This document shows positions 1 through 8,900 of a DNA stretch of 33,427 nucleotides, piece after piece. This stretch comes from Aureococcus anophagefferens (taxonomy: Eukaryota > Sar > Pelagophyceae > Pelagomonadales > Pelagomonadaceae). Where the stretch lies: assembly GCF_000186865.1 (NCBI RefSeq), contig NW_008705599.1, positions 235,139 through 268,565 of the forward strand. Direction: 5' to 3'. Positions within the stretch are counted from its first letter, which is position 1. Every line of letters starts with the position of its first letter. A program made the translations under genes and the position numbers. The notes beneath the pieces were generated by a model. The model was not told the DNA's origin, made no database searches, and saw nothing but the letters and a program-made list of their open reading frames with translations.

Positions 1-1412
1 GCAATCGGTGCGGTCCAGCGTTTCTGCGCGCCCACTGGCTTCGTAGCGTGCCGTTTTGCGATGGGAGCTGCTTTGTATATGTCTCGACGTGTTCCAACCC
101 GCGGGTGCGCTGGGAGACGGATTTCGCACGCGCTCGCGACCTCGACGCGGTGGCGCGAACGCTGTACCGAGATCATGACGTGCTTTTGTACGTCAAAACA
201 GACTTCTCCGAGAGCGCGCGAGCTACGACGGCTGACGAACGGGCCCCTACGACTCGCCCAAGGTGTCGGACGCGTCCCTGCGACTCGTTCTGGCTTGCCG
301 ACGGTTTCGGGGTCGTTTTCGGTGCCCGAGAGGCGCTGTTTTCGCCGACGAGAAAACGCTGCCGTCGCGCGGTCTTTTTGGCCGGACCGTCGCGTATGGT
401 CATGCCGACGTGCGCGCGGCCCTTTAGAGCGCCGAAAACGACTCGTGTGTCGTCGCGTAAGGGTCGGTTTGGGGCTGGATTCCCTCTAGGGATCGGACGA
501 ACGCCATCCGATCGCTGCAACACCCTCACAACTGGGCGTGAAAGTTTGCTGGGCCCTTCCTTAGGCGTACCCGCCGGTGCTTACCAATTTTTCACCATAG
601 AAACTACCATCGTCGCGCGCACTGGCCGACGGCGCCCGCCGCTCCCGGCGTGATCCCCAGCCAACTCGCTCGGGCCGCTCTCCGAGCAGCTCAGAGAGCA
701 TGTGACAAGCTTTGAGACCTTTTACAGCCGCTACAGCATGGATTCCAGCCGTTCCGCTTCCCACGCGCTCCAGATATGTTGCACCGACAACGCGGTGCAA
801 AAGTAGTCGCGCGAACGCGGTCGCGCGCGTCCGAAATCGGCTCAAAAGGGATCGATTTGCGACCATACCCTACGATCCCAGACTTTGCGCGAGTTCGGGC
901 GTGCCAGGAGTCGCAGGGGCGTCGATCGTGTCCTATCGTAACCCCATCGTCGCGCTGCGCAAGCGGTTCCGCGTCTTGGCGTCCGTCGGCGTTTTGGCAG
1001 CGTTCGCGGTCGTGTCGGCGTTTCGGCGCTCGTCTCGAACGCGCGGCCGCGGAGTCGAAACAGTCCCCGAGGGTGTTCTCGCGGTTCAGTCCGCTCGAGG
1101 CGTGTATGGAGCAGACCGCGGTAACAAAACGGCTCTCTATGATGCCACGAGCGGCTCGGAGAGGTGGGATCGACACGATTTGAGCATATATTCGTCGAGA
1201 GCGCGACCTCCGCGCGCCCGCGCGCCCGCGATTCGCTGGAAAAAAGTAGTCAGGCCCACGCGTTGGGTCTATGCGCCGCGCGTCACGGCTTTACCGCGCT
1301 CAAATCGACGCGGTACAGCCGCCGTCTCGGCCAGACGGCGGCGGCGCCAGCGGCTGAAACAGGCCAAAAGGCAGTGCACTGCGGCGGCGATCCGTTGAGC
1401 TTTGGTTTACTC

Positions 1413-1474
1413 TCGGCTCGCTGTATGTGTTTGGTTCCGCTCATCGGCTCGCTGTATGTATTTGGTTCCGCTGA
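1413..1474. repeat. 31-bp tandem duplication
   Basis: Two head-to-tail copies of a 31-bp unit (1413-1443 and 1444-1474) begin TCGGCTCGCTGTATG and differ at only two positions. Nothing coding is recognised around them. The near identity suggests a recent local duplication. Confidence 0.85.
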
Positions 1475-2029
1475 TTTCGGGCCGAGAAGCGCCGAGACGG
1501 CATGGACGCATTAAATTTAGTCGAGCGCGCCTACCACCGCGCGCGCCCCCCCGCGTGCAAGATCGCTGGGACTGCGCATAGCGCACACATCGGGGCTGCC
1601 ATCCGCGAAGGAGCGGCAGCGTTTGGATTGCGACTCGCTGAGAACGCAAGCGGCTTCGGGCGACCGATTTGACGGACGCGATGCCCCTCCCCCGGCCCGT
1701 GAGCGGCCCGGGCAGCCCCGCGCAGCAGCAGGGATCGTCCGCTGTCGACCCGAGAGCGCCCTGCCACAAGGGTTGGCCCCGCGGACCCGAGGAAGTCGAT
1801 CTGACATGTTCGCGCTGAAACCGCGTCGCGCGCGCCCGCACGCCCGCGCGCGCGGTGTCGCACGTCGTCCGAGCCAAGTCAGCAACTGAGCAGCCCGAGG
1901 GTATCAGACATGTACCCCGAGCCTCCGAGCCAGCCAGCACGCTGCCCAGAGCCCAAAATGGGCTGCCTTTCGGCTCGCAGAGCATGCCGAAATGCTCGAA
2001 CTTCGCGCAGCGATTCCGGACGACGGTCA

Positions 2030-2112
2030 GGGTGTCCATGGTCACGGAGCACGTTTCCGAGCACACCAGAGGCACGTCTGCCGCGATCCGTAGCCCGTGA
2101 CCATGGACAGCC
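2030..2112. repeat. Inverted repeat with 18-bp arms
   Basis: The arms at 2030-2047 and 2095-2112 pair at 17 of 18 positions around a core of TGTCCATGGTCACGG, with a 47-bp loop. The RNA of either strand could form a stem-loop. It lies about 125 bp upstream of the small gene at 2236. It may be chance, a regulatory hairpin or a decayed foldback; the sequence does not decide. Confidence 0.6.
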
Positions 2113-2235
2113 GGCCGCGCGCGCGCCGGCAAATGCCAAAGAGAGGCTCTCCCTGCTTCTCCCCTCATAGCCACAGCCCGGTCGAAGTCGATCGAGTCCG
2201 ACGTCGAGCCTCGCCCTTCGGCTGTTCCCATTCAG

Positions 2236-2574
2236 ATGGCCCTCGAAGAGCAGTGGTTGCTCGCCGTCATGGGGCGCCTGGGCCTCGACGGCCGGCATGT
2301 CGCGACGACGGCGCCCCAGAAGGACCTGGGCGCGACGTGCCGGATCCTCGCCGCCGCGCCGCCGCTCCCGGCGCCCGAGCCCATGGACGCGACCGACGCC
2401 GTCGTCCGCGCGCCGAAGCGCCGCCGGTCCGACGACGACGCGCCGCGAAAACGGAACAAGCCCCTCCAGGACGTCCAGCGCCCGGCGCCCGTCCGAAAAC
2501 GCTGCTCCCTCGACGCCCTCGACTACCAGTCGCCGCCGAAGCGCGCGATGGTGCGCGGGCCGTGCTGGTGCTAA
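2236..2574 (+). CDS. Small basic hypothetical protein (112 aa)
   Basis: An ATG-initiated ORF with the GC-rich third positions typical of the real genes here. The first 35 residues are mixed and could fold as a helix (starts MALEEQWLLAVMGRLGL). The rest is proline- and arginine-rich, with KRRR and PRKRNK clusters that resemble nuclear localisation signals, and a short C-terminal stretch KRCSLDALDYQSPPKRA that looks like a linear interaction motif. I do not recognise the family. The stop overlaps the first unit of a repeat that runs into the neighbouring convergent gene, so the C-terminal residues may be derived from repeat sequence. Nuclear location is inferred from composition only. Confidence 0.55.
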   Translation: MALEEQWLLAVMGRLGLDGRHVATTAPQKDLGATCRILAAAPPLPAPEPMDATDAVVRAPKRRRSDDDAPRKRNKPLQDVQRPAPVRKRCSLDALDYQSPPKRAMVRGPCWC

Positions 2575-2685
2575 GTGCCAGTTTTACTCTAGATGCGCGG
2601 GCCGCGCTGATGTGTAAGTGCCACTGGCAGTTTTACTCTAGACGGGCGTCGTCCTTTTTTAATTTTACTCTAGACGGGCGTCGTC
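2552..2685. repeat. Degenerate repeat array sharing TTTTACTCTAGA
   Basis: Units at 2552-2593 and 2594-2642 begin TGCGCGGGCCG and end GTTTTACTCTAGA. A further TTTTACTCTAGA lies at 2663-2674. CTCTAGACGGGCGTCGTC occurs twice, once as the 3' end and stop codon of the minus-strand methyltransferase gene (2670-2685) and once just beyond it (about 2637-2653). The array therefore duplicates the tail of that gene and overlaps the end of the plus-strand gene. Both convergent genes end in it, so it forms part of their 3' ends. Confidence 0.75.
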
Positions 2686-3488
2686 TTCCGGCGGATCAAG
2701 CCCCGGCGCCACCACCAGGGCCGCCGCTCGAGGACGTAGAGCTTCTCCGCGCCGCCGGGAAACGGGTCGAGCGCCACCACCTCCCTCACGAAAAAGTGGG
2801 CCTCGAGCTTGTCGAAGAAGAGCGCGTCGCCGTTGGCGCCGCCGCGGGGCTCGCCCGCGTAGAGCACGAGGCGCCCGCCGAAGGCGTCGAGCGCGTCGCG
2901 CGCCATGGGCGTCGGCGGCGGGTAGACGAGCAGCAGCGCGTCCGCGACCGCGACCGCGTCCGCCGCGTCGCCGCGGACGACGGGGAACACGTCCGGCGCG
3001 CCGGCGGACGGCACGGCCGAGCCGTCGTCGAAGGCGAGGATGTCGGCGCCGAGGCGCCGCTCGAGCGCGGCCGCCCAGTGGCCGCGGCCCGCGCCGACCT
3101 CGACGACGCGCGAGGCCTTGGTCCGCGCGACGGCGGCGGCGGCGGCGTCCGCGGCCGCGGGCGTGCAGCGCGTGCAGCCGTGGCGCAGGTGGTAGTGCTT
3201 CAGCGAGTGGGCCGTGGCGGCCGGCGGGTGCATGAGCGCGTGGCTCCGCGCCTCGATCAAGTCGCGCGCCGCCGCGCACGCGCGCGACCGCTCCTGGCCG
3301 CCGTGGCACTCGGCGCGGTAGAGCGCGAGGGCGTCGCCCTTGATGTAGGCTTGCAGCCGGTCCTCGCGCGCGCGCCTCTCTCTGAGTAGTTGTTTGTCTT
3401 CCTTCGTGGGCAGCAGGTCCTTCTGGCACACAACGATCGAGGACGTTGGGAGGGCGGTCGCGAGGAGGCGGACCGTGGCGGATCTCAT
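2670..3488 (-). CDS. SAM-dependent methyltransferase-like protein (272 aa)
   Basis: An ATG-initiated single-exon ORF. The first 20 residues (MRSATVRLLATALPTSSIVV) are hydrophobic with basic residues and could be an organelle-targeting or signal sequence. A charged helical segment follows, then a histidine/cysteine-rich stretch (HSLKHYHLRHGCTRCTP). From about residue 130 a Rossmann-type methyltransferase core begins: VVEVGAGRGHWAAALERRLG matches motif I (ExGxGxG), ILAFDDG fits the acidic motif II position, LLLVYPPP the post-motif loop, and a VLYAGEP strand follows. The substrate cannot be told. Assignment to the methyltransferase superfamily rests on motif I and the strand order. The gene converges on the small gene at 2236-2574, and its last codons are shared with a repeat. 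Confidence 0.65.
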   Translation of the reverse strand: MRSATVRLLATALPTSSIVVCQKDLLPTKEDKQLLRERRAREDRLQAYIKGDALALYRAECHGGQERSRACAAARDLIEARSHALMHPPAATAHSLKHYHLRHGCTRCTPAAADAAAAAVARTKASRVVEVGAGRGHWAAALERRLGADILAFDDGSAVPSAGAPDVFPVVRGDAADAVAVADALLLVYPPPTPMARDALDAFGGRLVLYAGEPRGGANGDALFFDKLEAHFFVREVVALDPFPGGAEKLYVLERRPWWWRRGLIRRKTTPV

Positions 3489-3779
3489 GAGCTCTTGGGT
3501 TTCGTGATGGAGTCAGCGGAGCCCGGCGCAGATCTTCTCATGCTCTCGATGACAGGGCAACTTAATCTTGTTGCAGTCAATTTGACGCTGCGGGGGCGGG
3601 TTGAGGCGTGAGTTGCGGCGCGTGTCGAGATCAGCGCGAGGCCCGGCTCCGATGATGAGAATCAACGGCGGATTTACGAGGACGGCGCGAAGGGAGGCCG
3701 TGCCCGGCCAAGTCACTGCCGCGGCGCCGATCATAGCAAAGGCGAGTCGGACAATTTTATGAGAGAGGACGATCGGAAG

Positions 3780-4949
3780 CTAGTTCGTGGTGGTGGTCGC
3801 CGCGGCGACGCGCGTGAGCGTCGCGGGCGAGATGGAGAACGCGGGCGACTCGGAGGCCGGCGCCGAGGGCGACGAGGTCGACGAGTTCGAGTTCGACGTC
3901 GACGGCGAGTTCTCGTCGTTGGACGCGGCGCCGGCGGCGGCGTCGCCGGGGGGCTTCGCGGCCTCGTCCTCGGGCGTCGGCGAGAGCGACGACCGCGGCA
4001 GCTTGTCGAGCATGTTCGAGGAGAAGAGGTTCCACCACGTGCCGCTGTCGTCGAGCTTGCGGCTCCCGTCGGGCGGCGTGTCGCCGCTGGGCACCGAGGG
4101 CCGCAGCGCCGCGCCGAACTGCGCCGCGCCCTGGGAGCCGCAGGCGCCGAGCACGCGCGCCATGGCCGCCGCGTCCTCGGGCCGCGCGGGCGGCGGCGGG
4201 CTGTCGGGCGACGGCGCGGGCCGCGCCGCGGCGCCCGGCGCCGCGGGCGGCACCGCGCGCGAGGCCTTCTTCCGCGTCGGCGACACGTTGTGGGCGAAGG
4301 GCACCAGGGGCGACGCGGCGGCCGCCAGCGGCGACGCCGACTGCTTGAGCGCCGCGCGGAGCTCGCGCTTGACGCGGTCGAGGAACGCGCACCACGCGGG
4401 CCACGTCTCCTGGGGCGCGTAGTCGAGCGCGGAGAAGCCGCGCGTGTCGAGGCGGAAGAGCTGCGTCGCGTCCTCCTCGACGAGGCGGCCCACGAGCTCG
4501 AAGTTGGGCTCCGTCGTCCAGACCGCGTCGTGTAAGGGGACGCGGCCCGCGTCGCAGCTCGAGAGCCGCGCGCCGGCCTCGAGCAGCGTCTCGACGGACG
4601 CGAGGGACTGGGCGCGGCAGGCCTTGTGGAGCACGGTCACGCCGAACTTGTTCGCCGCGTCGGCCCGCCCGACCGCGGGCGTCCACGTCCCGTTGCGCAC
4701 CGCGTCCATCGCCGCGAGCGTGTAGCCCGCGACCTGCTCCGGCTGCGGCTTCTGGAAGAGGTCGAGGGCCGGCGCGTAGGGCGGGTCGACGTGGTTGCGC
4801 AGGAGGCTGTCGAGGTACTGCCGCGGCGCCTGGATCTTCTCCACCTGGGCGCTGCCGGTCGCCGACCGCTTGCGGAGGCGCGTCGTGGTCGTGGTGTCCT
4901 CCGGCGACACGGTCGTGGACTCGCTGCGCGCGGCGCCGCGGGTCCGCAT
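3780..4949 (-). CDS. Ankyrin-repeat protein with a long disordered tail (389 aa)
   Basis: An ATG-initiated single-exon ORF. The N-terminus is Ser/Thr/Arg-rich, then comes a conserved-looking helical block (VEKIQAPRQYLDSLLRNHVD, PEQVAGYTLAAMDAVRNG). Ankyrin-type units cover about residues 85-170: FGVTVLHKACRAQSLASVET and RVPLHDAVWTTEPNFELVGR carry the TxLHxA and PLHxA signatures. The C-terminal half is low complexity, rich in Pro/Ala/Ser, and ends in runs of Ser/Thr/Asn. Single or few ankyrin units after this N-terminal block are typical of a stramenopile-specific family that I recall only by pattern; I assign no function beyond protein-protein interaction. The tail may be disordered and phosphorylated. 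Confidence 0.65.
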   Translation of the reverse strand: MRTRGAARSESTTVSPEDTTTTTRLRKRSATGSAQVEKIQAPRQYLDSLLRNHVDPPYAPALDLFQKPQPEQVAGYTLAAMDAVRNGTWTPAVGRADAANKFGVTVLHKACRAQSLASVETLLEAGARLSSCDAGRVPLHDAVWTTEPNFELVGRLVEEDATQLFRLDTRGFSALDYAPQETWPAWCAFLDRVKRELRAALKQSASPLAAAASPLVPFAHNVSPTRKKASRAVPPAAPGAAARPAPSPDSPPPPARPEDAAAMARVLGACGSQGAAQFGAALRPSVPSGDTPPDGSRKLDDSGTWWNLFSSNMLDKLPRSSLSPTPEDEAAKPPGDAAAGAASNDENSPSTSNSNSSTSSPSAPASESPAFSISPATLTRVAAATTTTN

Positions 4950-5215
4950 GGTGGGGAGGGAGTGGTGCTATTCCCTTGCTTAGTTGTTGCTATTCCGTCG
5001 CGGTGGTGGCCTTCTGTCGGCACTCACACGCAAAACTTGGCCACGTGCGCGGTTCCGAGCTGGATTTCGCGCTGCAGCGGAGACGACGACGCGGAGGAGA
5101 AAGGAGATGGATGCGAGGTGCTACCGAGACGCTCGTTGCTGACACGGGCACCGCTTGGTTGGCGCTTGGGCACGACAGCGGTGGCGGCAGGCTCTGATGT
5201 AAAGTTGCGGCTGAG

Positions 5216-5570
5216 TCAATCAGCCGCCACCTCCGGCGCCTCTCTCTCTCTCTTCCCAATCGGTCTCACATCGGCTCGCTCGAGGAACGCGCCGCGCGTC
5301 GCAGGGGGTGGCCAGGAGTAGTATTGAAGGTGCTTGATCCACGTCAGCGGCTCCAGCCACGCGGGCGGCGGGCGGCCGCCGGCCATCCGGTTCTCGAACA
5401 AGAACTTGTGACGCCGCGATGCCGTTGATGCTGTTGATCGTGCCGAGGTCGTCGACCTCGCAAAGCGTGAGGGCCGCGTCGGCCGACGACGCGCACCACA
5501 CGGCCAGGAGCGCGACCGCGGGGGGGGCGATGAGCGCCGAGACCGTCGACGCCGCGAACAACATGTTCAA
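5216..5570 (-). pseudogene. Possible gene fragment, two frames
   Basis: On the minus strand a start at 5570 opens a hydrophobic, signal-peptide-like N-terminus (MNMLFAASTVSALIAPPAVA). The plausible downstream protein is in another frame: FLFENRMAGGRPPPAWLEPL, then WIKHLQYYSWPPPATRGAFLERAD, followed by GTGAGA, which would be a good donor site. The aromatic, proline-rich text looks like real coding sequence, perhaps the end of a membrane protein. I find no junction that joins the two frames and no downstream exon. It could be a decayed gene, a gene with an intron I cannot place, or chance. I do not recognise the family. Confidence 0.25.
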
Positions 5571-5828
5571 GGACTGGCTGAGAAGGGCTACACCTTCCCA
5601 ATGTCAAGTTCTAGAGGAGAGCAAAGATAAAACGAAGCGAAGAAGGACCTGCTGACGGCGGCCAAGGCGGCTGCCGAAGCCGGGCCGATCGCCGCGGGCC
5701 AGGCGGAGCAGTGCCGCCTCGCCGCAGAGCGGGACGACCACGCCCGCCGGCGCGCCCGCGGCCAGCGCGCGGCGGCTTCGACGGCGACGCAGGAGGGCCT
5801 CCGCGCCCGCGCCGACGGCGACCGCTAG
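5530..5828 (+). pseudogene. Possible small alanine-rich gene or fragment
   Basis: An ATG at 5530 opens MSAETVDAANNMFK, followed by about 75 bp of lower-GC sequence with stops. Coding-like sequence then resumes as DLLTAAKAAAEAGPIAAGQA and ends in a stop at 5828. The two parts are in the same frame if the sequence between the two GAC codons (5572 and about 5647) is removed, and those junctions share a similar 8-mer (GACTGGCT and GACCTGCT). A GA donor would be non-canonical, so this is either a broken gene or an insertion that is not spliced. It overlaps the minus-strand fragment at 5216-5570. Confidence 0.25.
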
Positions 5829-5984
5829 CACGAGGCGTACGCGCTAGCACCGGGTATGATTCGAGTGTGGACCAGCGACCTCGTCCCGCGCGCAGGCGAC
5901 GGCGCTGCGCGCTGACCCCCGGCGCGGGCGACGCTCTCGCAATGGAGCCCCTCTCCGCTTGCTAGAGAGCACCACGGCAGCGAC

Positions 5985-8900
5985 ATGGCCCAGCAGCTCC
6001 TCGCGCCGCACGAGGAGGCGCCGATGGCGACGATGGCGCTCCTGCGCGTCGCGGAGACGGCCATGAAAACGAAAGGCGACCACTCCGACGACGCCGTGCT
6101 CTACAGCGAGCGGCTCCACCATGCATTGACCGACGCCGACGACGCGACGGCCAAGACGCACGCGCCGGCGGCGCTGCTGCCGCTGGGCATCTTGCTCATG
6201 CGGCCCGTGGCCGGCCGGCGGCGCGAGGCGGCCGTCGAGGCCGCCGCGCTCGCCGCGGAGACCGCCGCGAGACGATGCGGCGGCGAGCTCTGCGCGCGCG
6301 TCGGCCCCGAGGTCGCGCTGCGGCTGCTCGGCGCCGTGGGCCTGCGGCTCAACGAGCCGTCGACGAATCGGGAAGAGCGGCCGGAGGCGCTCGCGTCGCT
6401 CGCCACGACGATCTTCCGCTGCGCGGAGCTCGGCGAAAACGACAAGGCCTGGGCCGGCTTCTGGAAGCGGTTGGACGACCCGGAGGCGCCCGACGGCCGC
6501 TGCCTCGTCGCCGCCGTCGCCAAGGCCGCCATGACGCTCGCGGAGCGGCGCGACGGCAGCCGGTCGACGCGGCGCGCGGCGCTGACGCTCGTCCGCACCT
6601 CGGTCGCCGCCACCCCGCTCAAGCGGCGCGGCGGCCTCTGGCGCTGCTTCCTGCCGGGCCTCTTCGGCCCGCTCTACAAGATCGTCTCCGGGCCTGTGGC
6701 GCCGCGCGACGGCGACCGGCTCAAGGCCGACGCGCTCGCGGCGGCGGTGGCGCTTATAACCGCGGCCTGCGGCGGCGACGAGCGCGCGGCGCCGAAGCGC
6801 GTCTTCGACGTGTCGTCCGCGCGGCGCCAGTGTCGCTTCAAAGTGAAGTGTCACAAAACCTCTTGTCGTATATAGGCACTCGCGGCGTTGAAGAAGAAGC
6901 GCGGAAGCGAGGCGCCCGACGCGGAGGATCGGCGGCGGGACCCGCCGCGCGAGCTCGGCGCGGCCGTGGTCGTCGCGCCGACGCCGGCCTGGGCGCGGGA
7001 GACGCGGGACCGCCTCCTGGCCTACGTGCCGGCCATGCTCGCGCGCGCGCGCCGCGACCCGTCCGCGCGGTGCCGCGCCGCCGCCGTCGACGCCGCCGCG
7101 GCCTTCGAGTCGCTGGCCTTCTTCGGCGACGACGGCGTGCCGTCCTTCGGCGACACGATCGCGTCGTGCGTCTTCGACGACGACGCGGCCGTCGCGCGGC
7201 GCGCGCGCGCGCAGCCGACGACGGGGCCCGCGGCGCGCGCCGCGCTCCGGCGGACGGCCGCGCGGCTCGCGGCGGCGGCGACGTCCGGCGACGAGGGCGC
7301 CCTCGCCGACGGCCTCGACCTCGTCGGCGGCCACCTGGCGCGCCTCGACGGCGAGGTCCTCGACGCGCGCGACGTCGAGGCCGCCGTCGACGGCTTCGTC
7401 GCCGCCTTCGAAGTCGAGGACGAGGCGTCGCTCCAGGCGCTCGACGCGCCCGACGGCGCGCCGCCGGGCCTGCGCTGCCACGGCGACTTCGCGAGGCGCG
7501 TCGCCCACGCCATGGCCTGCGGCGCGCGCTACCACCGCGTCTGCTACCGCTGGCTCAGGCAGACGGCGACGCGCCACGCGGCGCGCCGCGCGGTCTGGCT
7601 GCTCTGCGGGTCGTCGCGGTCCGCTTTGGTGCTAGCCCTGGAGCACTCGCTGCGGGGCCTCGCGGACGAGGCGGAGCCGAGCCGCGGCGGCGACTTTGAC
7701 GCGCGGCGGCGCTGGCTGAAGCGGCGCTTGGCGCACGCGGCGATTCTGGCCGAGGCCGCCGAGGCCGCGAGCTCGGGCGCGCGCGCGGACCTGCTGGACC
7801 CGGAGCAGGGCTTCGAGGACGTCACGGAGGAGTCGGCGGCGCTCGAGGCCGCGCCGGATTTGGTCGTGCTGGCCGAATTCGTCGCCGACGAGGTCCTGGG
7901 CTCCGCGGCGTGGTCGCTCGGCAAGGTCGCGCTGCCGACGGACGCGGAGGAGAAGCCCCGGCCGCGCCTCTTCCTGCGGAGCGGCGCGGAGCCGACGACC
8001 TTCGGGAAGGACGTCTCGGAACAGGAAGCCGAGGCCGCGGCGCGCGCGGCCGCGCGGCGCGGCGCGTCCGCGCTCGAGGCCCAGGTCGCGGCGCTCCTCT
8101 GCCGCTGCCTCGCGGCGGCGGCGGCCATCGCGCGGAGCCGCGGCGCGTCGCCGTCGGCGCTGCTGCCGCTGTTGCGGCGCGTGCTCTACCCGCTCCTCGA
8201 GAAGCTCGCGAGCGAGGCGGCGACGTCGCGCCAGGCCGCGCTCGGCGCTTTGGTCTCCATCGCCGCGCTGGCGCGGCCCGACGGCGACCCGCAGACGGCC
8301 CTGCCGCGCCTCCTCGCGGCGAACATGGACTACGTCGTCGAGGCGGCCTGCCGCAAGCTCCGGGGCGCGCGGTCGCCGGAGACGGCGGCGCTGAGCTCGT
8401 CCGTCGTCGAGGCGCTGCTGCGCCACTCGGAGTGCTCCCTGGCGACGCCGCTCTTGCGGGACGTCGTGCGCAACGCCTTGCGAGACGTCGACGACCACTG
8501 CCTCGACGGGTCCAAGTTCGCCGCGGAGTTCCTGCGCTTGATGCGGTCGATGCTCGTCGCGCTGCCGCGGATCGCGCCGGACCCGGACCGGAACCCGGAG
8601 GTCGAGAACACGGGCTACTGGAAGGGCGACGACCCGCCGGAGCCGACGCCGGAGCAGGCCGCCCGGGTCGCGTCCATGCCCGCCTGGCTCCGGGGTCTCG
8701 CGCGAAAGTACGGCGACGCGGAGCACCGGAAAGCCGCGCTCGCGGTCGACCCCGAGGTCGTGGACCCCGTCGTCAAGATGCTCCTGGAATCGAAGCAGCA
8801 GCTCCTCGACGACGACCCGGAAGACGACGTGCGCGTCAAGGCCGCCAAGCTCGGCAAGGCCCAGGGCGACCCGGCCGCGTGGATGTCGAACGCGGAGAAA

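Larger units (their letters stand above)
1..2235. other. Region without a supportable gene
   Basis: This stretch has lower GC and no consistent codon bias. Several frames are open for 80-270 codons on both strands, but none has a recognisable motif or the strong third-position G/C pattern of the genes further on. I see no tRNA, rRNA or snRNA signature. It holds a 31-bp tandem repeat (1413-1474) and a long-armed inverted repeat (2030-2112), listed separately. It may be intergenic, or decayed remains of something no longer recognisable. Confidence 0.5.
4950..5984. other. Upstream DNA and gene debris between divergent genes
   Basis: About 1 kb separates the ankyrin gene (-) from the TTI1-like gene (+). 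The 4950-5215 part has lower GC and looks like 5' flank or UTR of the ankyrin gene. The 5216-5830 part holds two overlapping protein-like fragments on opposite strands, listed separately, neither of which makes a full gene. A short CT run lies at about 5241-5252. I see no clear promoter motif. Confidence 0.4.

Noticed and set aside
1407..2231. 274-codon minus-strand open frame in the first 2.2 kb
   Set aside because: Composition and codon use are unlike the genes here and no motif is present; long open frames occur by chance in GC-rich DNA.
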